From CAZITB01 sp964542055 (GTDB taxonomy: Bacteria; Planctomycetota; Phycisphaerae; Sedimentisphaerales; CAMDDF01), in assembly GCA_964542055.1 (NCBI GenBank), contig CAZITB010000002.1:1-53874 (forward strand): a stretch of 53,874 nt of DNA, read 5' to 3'. Both the position numbers and the translations under genes were made by a program. Under the pieces are notes generated by a model. The model saw nothing but the letters and a program-made list of their open reading frames with translations, made no database searches and was not told the origin of the DNA. Of this stretch, positions 1 through 7,322 are shown in pieces. Numbering within the stretch: position 1 is the stretch's first letter; each line of letters opens with the position of its first letter.

Positions 1-587
1 GCTGCTACCAGCAAACTCGCCACAATCGCCGCGATCCCGGCACTTAGCCCGTCCATATTATCAAGAAAATTGAAAACGTTGACAATCAAAACTATCCACA
101 CCGCCGACAGTGCCGACGTAATGAAAACATTATCAATAAACATCTCAACCCGCACATCGCCAAAAAGAGCCGCTATAATCGCCGCCCCAAACTGTGCAGC
201 CAACTTCAAACCCGGCCCCAAATGCTTAACATCATCGATCAAACCCACAACATGCAAAATCGTCATCGCACCTAATATTACCAAAAGCTCTCTAAGCCTG
301 CCTTCGAAACCCGCAAGGTACTGGGCCCCGTTCGCCGGTATTTCGAAATACTGCTGAACCGCCAAAAACTTTATACCCGCTATTGTTCCAATTATCGCAA
401 ATGCCATCGTCAAGAATATCGCTATACCGCCGCCCAGTGCAACCGTTCTTGTGCTGTACCTGTCAACCTGCGGATGAGACAAAAAATTGGCCCGCCTGGC
501 CCAGCCGATCACCCCCGCCGTCAATCCCGCCGACACCAAAAACGACCCAGCCAAAACACCAACAAATATCAAAACCAAAATATTCAA
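1..587 (-). CDS. WecA/MraY-like undecaprenyl-phosphate sugar-1-phosphate transferase (partial, 3' end outside window)
   Basis: The minus strand is open from 587 to the window edge and encodes about 195 residues of a polytopic membrane protein. Visible family motifs are an HPQxDR..TRTVALGGG loop near the N-terminus, the aspartate motif GLIDDVKHLGPGLK and the motif NVFNFLDNMDGLSAG. These are the cytoplasmic catalytic loops of the glycosyl-4-transferase family (PF00953), which moves a sugar-1-phosphate onto undecaprenyl phosphate. The sequence is nearer WecA than MraY, so O-antigen, teichoic-type or exopolysaccharide initiation is likelier than peptidoglycan synthesis. The start chosen is TTG at 587, preceded by AGGTGA four bases upstream and only 12 bases after the stop of the previous gene. 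No ATG lies in frame before the conserved region. The C-terminus is cut off by the window. Confidence 0.85.
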   Translation of the reverse strand, partial: MNILVLIFVGVLAGSFLVSAGLTAGVIGWARRANFLSHPQVDRYSTRTVALGGGIAIFLTMAFAIIGTIAGIKFLAVQQYFEIPANGAQYLAGFEGRLRELLVILGAMTILHVVGLIDDVKHLGPGLKLAAQFGAAIIAALFGDVRVEMFIDNVFITSALSAVWIVLIVNVFNFLDNMDGLSAGIAAIVASLLVA

Positions 588-599
588 ATCTTCACCTGA

Positions 600-1139
600 T
601 TATTTTTCTTTCAATTGCTCGTAAACCCTTTGTCTTACCTTATTCAAAAAACTATCGTACTTGCCGGACTTATAATCGGGAAACGTAAACTCAAAACTTT
701 TCCACTTGCCCTTAATATACATCAGCGTTACCTCCGCCCACATATTCTGCCCGATATAAACCCTATGCGAAAAATTCTTCGTCGTCGCCAGCACCAGCTT
801 ACTCGTCTCAACATATCCCGGGTCAAGGTTAACCGGCCGTTCAAGCTCATATTCCAATTCCCCCGCCAGCTCTTTTTCCATCTCATTTGTAGCATGCTTT
901 ATCCCCGCTATCTCACCCGGATCTATCAGCTTTTCAATCGCGACAAACTGCCGCAACGGGCTATCCCCCAACTCATCAACATAATAATCGGTATTATCAA
1001 ACTGCCACACCTGCGACACCAGGTCGATCTTTCCAAACTTCTCCTTGATAGCCTCAACCGCCCGCTCCCGCGCACGCTCATCCGCCGCCAGTATCCCAAC
1101 CAGCAGCTTGACAGGCTTTGGCTCATTCAATTCCCACAT
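600..1139 (-). CDS. DUF4416 family protein
   Basis: This gene encodes 179 residues matching the DUF4416 family, which is often labelled 'GTP-binding' without biochemical support. The N-terminal PVKLLVGILAAD segment and the later RPVNLDPGYV and NFSHRVYIG segments are typical of the family. The protein looks soluble, with no signal peptide or membrane segment and no P-loop. It starts 18 bases after proS and ends 12 bases before the WecA-like gene, so it is probably co-transcribed with both. The function is not known. Confidence 0.8.
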   Translation of the reverse strand: MWELNEPKPVKLLVGILAADERARERAVEAIKEKFGKIDLVSQVWQFDNTDYYVDELGDSPLRQFVAIEKLIDPGEIAGIKHATNEMEKELAGELEYELERPVNLDPGYVETSKLVLATTKNFSHRVYIGQNMWAEVTLMYIKGKWKSFEFTFPDYKSGKYDSFLNKVRQRVYEQLKEK

Positions 1140-1157
1140 AAGCTTTACCGATATGTT

Positions 1158-2975
1158 TTAATCTGCAGCTAAATTCTTTTTCATTTCACCAACCATCCGA
1201 ACCACCTCGGTTGGCGCAACAATAATGTCAATCATATCCATATCACCACCGCTGCGAAGCTTGACCTCAACCTTACCTTCGGCAAGTGACTTCTTACCAA
1301 CCGTAATCCTGACCGGCACACCTAATAAATCCGCATCCTTAAACTTCACTCCGCCGCGGGCATCGCGGTCATCCAGCAGAACATCGACACCAGCCGCTTC
1401 TAATTTGTCATGCAAATCCTGGGCCGCAGCCATAATCTCATCATCATTGCCCACAGGCGTTATCAAAACCTCAAAAGGAGCAATACTGATCGGCCATATT
1501 ATCCCGTTCTCATCGTTGCCCGTCTCGATCGCCGACGCCATAACACGGTTAACACCGATACCATAACAGCCCATCAGTACAGGCTGCAATTTCCCGCTCT
1601 CATCGAGAAAATTCACACCAAGTTTACCACTGTACTTCGTACCAAGTTTAAACACCTGCCCAACCTCGATACCGCGTTTAAACAGCAGCTTCTTACCTTC
1701 ATAAGTATCGCCTTCGACTGCGTTTCGAACATCCGCAACCTGCACCTTATCGCCTTCCAGGGCAAAATCCCTGCCCGGCACAACATTTTTCAAATGAGCA
1801 TCAGTCTTGTTCGCACCGGCTATCCCTGCCTTCATCGCCGCAACCGAATGATCGATTATTATATTACCCTTAAAGCCAACTGGTCCCGCAAAACCCACTT
1901 CCGCTCCAGTTAGCTTTTTTACAATTGTTTCTTCTGCCAATTCAAGATGAATACCACCAAGTAGCTGAGTCAGTTTTTCCGGGTTAACTTCATGATCTCC
2001 TCTAACAATCACTGCATAGTGATTTATCCAAGTTGCTTCACTACTTCCCCAGCCTTGTTTATGTGGATGTTTAATTGAATCTTCCGATATCTGTTTAAGT
2101 GAATCATCTGATGTAGGAGTTCTGTAAATTAGTGTTTTTATAAAATGTTCAGCTCCGCATTTGAAAAACTCGCAAAGCTCCTCGATGGTCTTGACATTCG
2201 GCGTGGCAACTTCTTCAACCGCCGGCAAGCTTTCATCAACTTTCGCCCGCTCTGCCGGATCAACTGCCGCTTTCTCGATACTCGCCGCGTATTTGCCATC
2301 TTCGGTATAAACGATCACATCCTCGCCCGTCTCACAAGGAACCGTAAACTGATGCGAACTGCTGCCGCCCATCTCGCCTGTCTCTGCTTCGACAATCACA
2401 TACGGTATGCCTGCCCGCTCAAAAACCCGCTTATAAGCTTCGTACATCTCCATATATGTTTCCTGCAAACTTTCCTCGTCGGCATGGAAACTGTAAGCGT
2501 CTTTCATTATAAATTCCCGGCTCCTCAACACACCGAACCTCGGGCGAAACTCATCACGAAACTTGAAACATATCTGGTATATATTCATCGGCAGCTGTTT
2601 ATACGAGTTTATTTCACCGCCAACTACAGACGTCATTACCTCTTCCGCGGTCGGAGCCAGCACATTCATTCGCCCGTGCCTGTCCTTAAACTTCGCCATT
2701 GTCGGCCCGTAGTCAACATCGCGACCGGTCTTTTGCCAAAGTTCCATCGGCTGAACCGCTGGCAGCAAAACTTCCTGCGCACCGGCCTTGTCCATCTCAT
2801 CACGAATAATCGTCATGATCTTATTCAACACCCGCCAACCCGCAGGCAGATAAGCATAAGTCCCGCTGGCCACTTTCCTTATCAAACCCGCTCTCATCAT
2901 AAGCTGATGAGATGGAATCTCAGCATCATTTGGAACTTCCTTAACCGTCGGCAATAACATCCTGGAATAACGCAA
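1158..2975 (-). CDS. proS: Prolyl-tRNA synthetase, bacterial type with editing domain
   Basis: This enzyme charges tRNA-Pro with proline in the cytosol. The 605 residues carry class II motif 1 (around 38-75), motif 2 (SREFIMKDAYSFH, about 152-164) and motif 3 (GCYGIGVNRVMAS, in the C-terminal third), followed by an anticodon-binding domain. The bacterial YbaK-like editing domain lies between motifs 2 and 3 and contains the KTLIY and VRGDHE segments. Inside it, residues 285-316 form an extra hydrophilic stretch of about 30 residues that is not usual, which accounts for a length above the common 565-575. The start is a TTG preceded by TAGGAGA at a suitable distance; the next ATG is five codons later. 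A promoter lies at 3024-3051. The gene is first in an operon with the DUF4416 and WecA-like genes. Confidence 0.97.
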   Translation of the reverse strand: MRYSRMLLPTVKEVPNDAEIPSHQLMMRAGLIRKVASGTYAYLPAGWRVLNKIMTIIRDEMDKAGAQEVLLPAVQPMELWQKTGRDVDYGPTMAKFKDRHGRMNVLAPTAEEVMTSVVGGEINSYKQLPMNIYQICFKFRDEFRPRFGVLRSREFIMKDAYSFHADEESLQETYMEMYEAYKRVFERAGIPYVIVEAETGEMGGSSSHQFTVPCETGEDVIVYTEDGKYAASIEKAAVDPAERAKVDESLPAVEEVATPNVKTIEELCEFFKCGAEHFIKTLIYRTPTSDDSLKQISEDSIKHPHKQGWGSSEATWINHYAVIVRGDHEVNPEKLTQLLGGIHLELAEETIVKKLTGAEVGFAGPVGFKGNIIIDHSVAAMKAGIAGANKTDAHLKNVVPGRDFALEGDKVQVADVRNAVEGDTYEGKKLLFKRGIEVGQVFKLGTKYSGKLGVNFLDESGKLQPVLMGCYGIGVNRVMASAIETGNDENGIIWPISIAPFEVLITPVGNDDEIMAAAQDLHDKLEAAGVDVLLDDRDARGGVKFKDADLLGVPVRITVGKKSLAEGKVEVKLRSGGDMDMIDIIVAPTEVVRMVGEMKKNLAAD

Positions 2976-3023
2976 ACCTGTATCTCCTAAACACTTAAAT
3001 CATTTCAAAATCAATAAAACACG

Positions 3024-3051
3024 ATTATACCCCTATTTGCCAACTTTGCAA
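3024..3051 (-). promoter_or_regulatory. Sigma-70-type promoter for proS
   Basis: On the minus strand TTGCAA (-35) is followed after 16 bases by a perfect TATAAT (-10). This leaves a leader of about 40 bases before the proS TTG start. It lies downstream of the araB terminator, so proS begins a separate transcript. Confidence 0.65.
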
Positions 3052-3087
3052 CACCCAATTGGAACCCCCCTCTTTGACCCCGCGCAT

Positions 3088-3113
3088 AAAAAAGGCGGCC
3101 CATAAACCGCCTT
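3088..3113 (-). terminator. Rho-independent terminator after araB
   Basis: On the minus strand the stem AAGGCGG / CCGCCTT (arms at 3107-3113 and 3092-3098) with an 8-base loop is followed directly by a run of six T residues. It lies 18 bases past the araB stop and ends the lepA-araB transcript. Confidence 0.85.
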
Positions 3114-3131
3114 GAATTTACAAATAATCGG

Positions 3132-4817
3132 TCATTGACAGCTTTCTTTTATCTCCAGTAAATCTTTCATCACATTGTACAAACTGCCCGAACATTCTTT
3201 TGTCCCAAACGCGTCATGAACCTGTCTATACAACTTATAAAGCCGATTATAAACATCATGGCTCTCCGCATTCGGCTTATAGCTGACATCCTTCACACCG
3301 GTCATAGCCTTTTGAGCATCTGCAAAGTTATCATAACCGCCGTTTTGCTTGCCGGCAACAACCGCAGCCGCAATCGCCGAACCCAATGCGCATGTCTGAG
3401 CTGATCGTGAAACCTTCATTTCCCGACCGGTCACATCGGCGTAAATCTGCATTAGCATCGCATTTTTTTCCGCAATACCGCCGCAGTTCACAATCTCATT
3501 TATTTTTACACCATATTCTTCAAACCTGTTAATGATGGTCAACGCACCAAATGCACTAGCCTCGATCAACGCCCTGTAAATCTCTTCAGGCCTTGTATGC
3601 AGCGTCTGTCCAAGCAATAAACCCGACAACCTCTGATCGATTAAAACCGTCCTGTTACCATTGTTCCAGTCCAGCGCCAACAACCCCGACTGCCCCGGCT
3701 TTAGTTTCGCCGCCTTCTCCGTCAAAGCCTCATGGCCGCCCTCTTCTCCGCCGCCCGGCTTTATATAATTTACAAACCAATTAAAAATATCACCAACAGC
3801 CGATTGTCCTGCCTCGAAACCGAAAAACCCCGGCAATATCGAACCATCAACAATTCCGCAAATCCCCGGAATATCAGGTATATCATCAGTATTAGGAGCT
3901 ACAACCATATCGCATGAGCTCGTCCCTAAAATTTTCACTACCCTGCCTTTTTCGATTCCTGAACCTACCGCACCAAGATGCGCATCTATAGCGCCCATCG
4001 CAACTGGTATCCCCCCGGGCAAACTCAATTTCTGAGCCCATTGCTTTGTTAACTGGCCAGCGGGCGTATCGATCGAGTAAGTCTGATCACTCAATGTCTC
4101 CCTGAACTCGCCAAGCCTTTCATCCAACATCGACAAAAACTCTTTATCAGGATACCCGCCCCATTGATCGCTGAACATTGCCTTGTGCCCTGCTGCGCAC
4201 CGGCACCTTTTTATCGATTTTGGGTCGCTCATTCCAGTCAGCAGCCCTGTCATATAATCAACATGCTCAACCCATGTATATGCCGCATCCCAAACCTCAC
4301 TGCCAATCCGTAAACAGTGCAGAACCTTACTGAAAAACCACTCAGAAGAATACCCGCCGCCGCATTTATGCAAATATTCCGGACGATGCTTTCTGGCAAG
4401 CTCGGTTATCTCCTGGGCTTCGGCGTAACTGCTGTGATCCTTCCAAAGCCAAGCCATAGCATTCAAATCGCCCTTAAATTCATCCTTTAATCCCAGCGCA
4501 ACCCCCGATTGATCCACCGCCAGTGGAGTCGAACCGGTTGCATCCAAACCTATTCCAATAACATTATCCACCTCGAAATCGCTGTCAGTCTTTGCCGCCT
4601 GGGCAATCGCGTTTTTAACTGTTCTCTCAAGTCCGTCAATATAATCCTGCGGGTTCTGCCTTGCGACATTATGGTCGTACTTATCCAGCATTATTCCGTT
4701 GACACCTGATGGATATTCGAACACATCGCTTGCTATTTCCCTTCCATTGGAAACATCCACAACAATACTGCGGACCGAATTTGTTCCGTAATCAACCCCT
4801 ACTGTATATTTCTTCAC
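3132..4817 (-). CDS. araB: Ribulokinase (FGGY carbohydrate kinase family)
   Basis: This enzyme is predicted to phosphorylate L-ribulose with ATP in the cytosol. The N-terminus carries the FGGY/actin-fold phosphate-1 motif VGVDYGTNSVRSIVVD. The segments GIGLDATGST, GGIPVAMGAIDAHLGAVG, KILGTSSCDMV and a C-terminal GGIAEKNAMLMQIYADVTGR match ribulokinases in order. At about 560 residues it has the normal length for AraB. The start chosen is GTG at 4817, because GGAG lies seven bases before it; an ATG six bases upstream (4823) sits only one base from the same GGAG. No arabinose isomerase or epimerase gene is nearby. The gene follows lepA by about 20 bases, an unusual pairing, and ends at a strong terminator. 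Confidence 0.9.
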   Translation of the reverse strand: MKKYTVGVDYGTNSVRSIVVDVSNGREIASDVFEYPSGVNGIMLDKYDHNVARQNPQDYIDGLERTVKNAIAQAAKTDSDFEVDNVIGIGLDATGSTPLAVDQSGVALGLKDEFKGDLNAMAWLWKDHSSYAEAQEITELARKHRPEYLHKCGGGYSSEWFFSKVLHCLRIGSEVWDAAYTWVEHVDYMTGLLTGMSDPKSIKRCRCAAGHKAMFSDQWGGYPDKEFLSMLDERLGEFRETLSDQTYSIDTPAGQLTKQWAQKLSLPGGIPVAMGAIDAHLGAVGSGIEKGRVVKILGTSSCDMVVAPNTDDIPDIPGICGIVDGSILPGFFGFEAGQSAVGDIFNWFVNYIKPGGGEEGGHEALTEKAAKLKPGQSGLLALDWNNGNRTVLIDQRLSGLLLGQTLHTRPEEIYRALIEASAFGALTIINRFEEYGVKINEIVNCGGIAEKNAMLMQIYADVTGREMKVSRSAQTCALGSAIAAAVVAGKQNGGYDNFADAQKAMTGVKDVSYKPNAESHDVYNRLYKLYRQVHDAFGTKECSGSLYNVMKDLLEIKESCQ

Positions 4818-4843
4818 AATCATTCTCCCACTTTAAAACCGGT

Positions 4844-6637
4844 TTAAGTGTTATCTAATATACTCATAAACGCTTCCTGAGGTATGGTCACTCTGCCGAT
4901 ATTCTTCATACGTGCCTTACCTTCTTTCTGCTTTTTCAACAGCTTCATTTTCCTGGTTACATCACCTCCGTAAAGTTTCGCGGTAACATCCTTACGATAT
5001 GCCTTGATCGTCTCCCTGGCCAGAATCTTTCCGCCTACTGCAACCTGTAGCGGTATTTCAAACTGATGTTTGGGTATCGCCTGACGCAATTTTATAAGAA
5101 GCCTTCTTCCTCGCTGTTCAGCATTAGACCTGTGCATGATCATACTAAGAGCATCAACCGCTACACCATTGATGAGAAAATCGATCTTTATCAGATTACT
5201 CTTTTCGAAACCGATAAACTCATAATCCATAGTCGCATAACCGCTTGAGATACCCTTTAGCTGATCATAAAAATCATAAACAATTTCGGCAAGCGGAGCT
5301 TTAAATTCCATCATCACCCTGGTCGTACTCAAATAATCCGTTTTTACCATAGTACATCGCCGCTCTTCGGCAAGTTTCATCACCCCGCCGATGCAATCCT
5401 TGGGCATGATAACCTCAAGTTTCACAAACGGCTCTCGCAATTCCTCTATATGGCTTGGATCGGGCAGCTGGCTTGGCGAATCGATCCTCATCACCTCCTC
5501 ATCTTTAGTTACAACCTCGTAACTAACCGTAGGTGCCGTCTGAATAATATCGATATTGTTCTCACGCTCCAAACGTTCCTGGATGATCTCCATATGCAAT
5601 AGACCCAGAAATCCGCACCTGAATCCGAACCCTAGTGCGGGGGAACTTTGTGGTATAAAGCTGAAACTCGAATCATTTAACGCAAGCTTATCAAATGCCC
5701 CCCGCATCTTATCATACTCAGTATTATTACCCGGATAAAAATCTGAAAATACCATCTGCATCGGCGGCTCATACCCTGGCAGCGGCTTAGGACAAGGATG
5801 GTTTTCATCTGTTATAGTATCACCAATGGTCACATCCGCCAAAGCCTTGATATTGGCTATCACATATCCAACCTCACCGGTTCCAAGCTCATCATGTTTT
5901 ATCATATCAGGCGAAAATTTACCCAGCTCGGAAATAGTATAACTCCTGTTTTTACCCATCATTCGGATTTTTTGGCCTTTTTTCAATGTACCCGAAAAAA
6001 CCCGCACGTAACAGATTACTCCGCGATATTCATCGAAATGGGAATCGAATATCAGTGCCGCGGTAGGCTCTTTCGACCTATCCTCAGGCGGCGGCAAAAG
6101 AGTAACTATCGCATCGAGCAACTCTTCTACTCCCGCGCCAGATTTAGCGCTTACCTTGAAACATTCACCCTTACGGATACCAAGCACATGTTCAATTTCC
6201 TCTGCCACAACCTCAGGCTGCGAAGCCGGCAAATCAGTCTTATTCAAAACCGGCAATATCTCAAGGTTCGCATCAACTGCCAGGTAGGCATTGGCCACAG
6301 TCTGGGCCTCAACTCCCTGCGTGGAATCAACCAGCAGCAAAGCGCCCTCACATGCCGCCATCGCACGCGAAACTTCATAGCTGAAATCAACATGCCCCGG
6401 CGTATCGATCAAATTGAGCATAAAAGTCTGCCCCTCATGCACATAATTCATTGTAACCGCCGATGCCTTGATCGTGATACCCCTTTCACGTTCGATATCC
6501 ATACTATCGAGCATCTGATCCATCTTCTTACGTTCATCTATCGCACCGCACAGGTCCAAAATTCTGTCCGCAAGGGTACTTTTTCCGTGATCAATATGCG
6601 CAACGATCGAAAAATTTCGTATATGTTTAATATCCAT
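4844..6637 (-). CDS. lepA: Elongation factor 4 (back-translocating GTPase LepA)
   Basis: This ribosome-associated GTPase is linked to translation under stress and 30S assembly. The 597 residues have the family's usual length. GTPase motifs are all present: G1 AHIDHGKST near residue 15, G2 within ERGITIKAS, G3 DTPGHVDF, G4 NKTDLP and G5 SAKSG. The EF-G-like domains follow, ending in the LepA-specific C-terminal domain (GGKILARETIKAYRKDVTAKLYGGD and the final KQKEGKARMKNIGRV). It is transcribed from a well-formed promoter at 6676-6704 and is followed closely by araB. Confidence 0.98.
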   Translation of the reverse strand: MDIKHIRNFSIVAHIDHGKSTLADRILDLCGAIDERKKMDQMLDSMDIERERGITIKASAVTMNYVHEGQTFMLNLIDTPGHVDFSYEVSRAMAACEGALLLVDSTQGVEAQTVANAYLAVDANLEILPVLNKTDLPASQPEVVAEEIEHVLGIRKGECFKVSAKSGAGVEELLDAIVTLLPPPEDRSKEPTAALIFDSHFDEYRGVICYVRVFSGTLKKGQKIRMMGKNRSYTISELGKFSPDMIKHDELGTGEVGYVIANIKALADVTIGDTITDENHPCPKPLPGYEPPMQMVFSDFYPGNNTEYDKMRGAFDKLALNDSSFSFIPQSSPALGFGFRCGFLGLLHMEIIQERLERENNIDIIQTAPTVSYEVVTKDEEVMRIDSPSQLPDPSHIEELREPFVKLEVIMPKDCIGGVMKLAEERRCTMVKTDYLSTTRVMMEFKAPLAEIVYDFYDQLKGISSGYATMDYEFIGFEKSNLIKIDFLINGVAVDALSMIMHRSNAEQRGRRLLIKLRQAIPKHQFEIPLQVAVGGKILARETIKAYRKDVTAKLYGGDVTRKMKLLKKQKEGKARMKNIGRVTIPQEAFMSILDNT

Positions 6638-6675
6638 AAAGACTTATATTTCCTAAAATTTCAGTAAAGTTATTT

Positions 6676-6704
6676 ATTATAGCTTTTTTTCCGCCCAAAA
6701 GCAA
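6676..6704 (-). promoter_or_regulatory. Sigma-70-type promoter for lepA
   Basis: On the minus strand TTGCTT and a perfect TATAAT are separated by 17 bases. The predicted leader to the lepA ATG is roughly 30 bases. It is back to back with the promoter of the YjbQ gene. Confidence 0.7.
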
Positions 6705-6765
6705 CCCTCAAACATCCCGAATTTATACTCACTTGCCCCAGCAAAGTTCAAATTTTGCCGCCCCG

Positions 6766-6796
6766 GCAGCGCAGAGCGCAAGCGACCCAAAAAAAA
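6766..6796 (+). repeat. Intergenic repeat family A, copy 1
   Basis: GCAGCGCAGAGCGCAAGCG followed by ACCC and a run of A. Near-identical copies are at 10991-11021 and 53635-53665, always between genes and always in this orientation. This copy lies between lepA and the YjbQ gene. Confidence 0.75.
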
Positions 6797-6827
6797 CCTC
6801 AATCCTCCCTTTAACTGCTTAAAATAT

Positions 6828-6856
6828 TTGATTTACTATTGTTTTTCCCCTAAAAT
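6828..6856 (+). promoter_or_regulatory. Sigma-70-type promoter for the YjbQ-family gene
   Basis: TTGATT and TAAAAT are separated by exactly 17 bases. The predicted start of transcription near 6863 leaves a short leader holding the ribosome-binding site AAAGGA, eight bases before the ATG at 6881. Confidence 0.65.
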
Positions 6857-6880
6857 GAAAACCAAAAAAGGACCAATACT

Positions 6881-7297
6881 ATGAAATCACTGACAAAAGA
6901 AATCTGGATGGATGTACCCAAACGCAGACAAATCATCTCTATCCACAACCAAATTGAAGACCTAGTCACCGAATCCGGCGTAAAAGAAGGCATTGTACTG
7001 GTAAACGCGATGCACATTACCGCAAGCGTATTCATCAACGACAACGAATCAGGCCTTCACCACGATTACGAAATATGGCTTGAAAAACTTGCACCTGAAA
7101 AACCCCACTCGCAGTACCGTCACAACGGTTTCGAAGACAACGCCGACGCTCACATGAAACGTCAGGTCATGGGCCGAGAAGTAGTCGTCGCAATTACCGA
7201 CGGCAAACTGCACCTTGGTCCATGGGAACATATCTTCTACTACGAATTTGACGGCATGCGAAAAAAACGCCTGCTTGTAAAAATCATCGGTGAATAA
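6881..7297 (+). CDS. YjbQ/UPF0047 family protein
   Basis: The 138-residue protein matches the small YjbQ (UPF0047) family, which folds as a compact beta-alpha barrel-like trimer and has been reported to have weak thiamine-phosphate synthase activity; its true role is unsettled. Recognisable conserved parts are the segment LVNAMHITASVFINDNESGLHHDYEIW (an H-x-T motif and an acidic ND-E patch), the HMKRQVMGRE segment and the GPWEHIFYYEFDG segment near the C-terminus, whose histidine belongs to the presumed metal site. It is monocistronic, with its own promoter and ribosome-binding site, and convergent with the AsmA-like gene (25 bases between stops). Confidence 0.88.
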   Translation: MKSLTKEIWMDVPKRRQIISIHNQIEDLVTESGVKEGIVLVNAMHITASVFINDNESGLHHDYEIWLEKLAPEKPHSQYRHNGFEDNADAHMKRQVMGREVVVAITDGKLHLGPWEHIFYYEFDGMRKKRLLVKIIGE

Positions 7298-7322
7298 GAT
7301 ATATAAACTCTATTTCTTATGG

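Noticed and set aside
5798..6667. 289-codon open frame on the plus strand
   Set aside because: It is antisense to lepA, which is fully conserved; the frame has no family resemblance.
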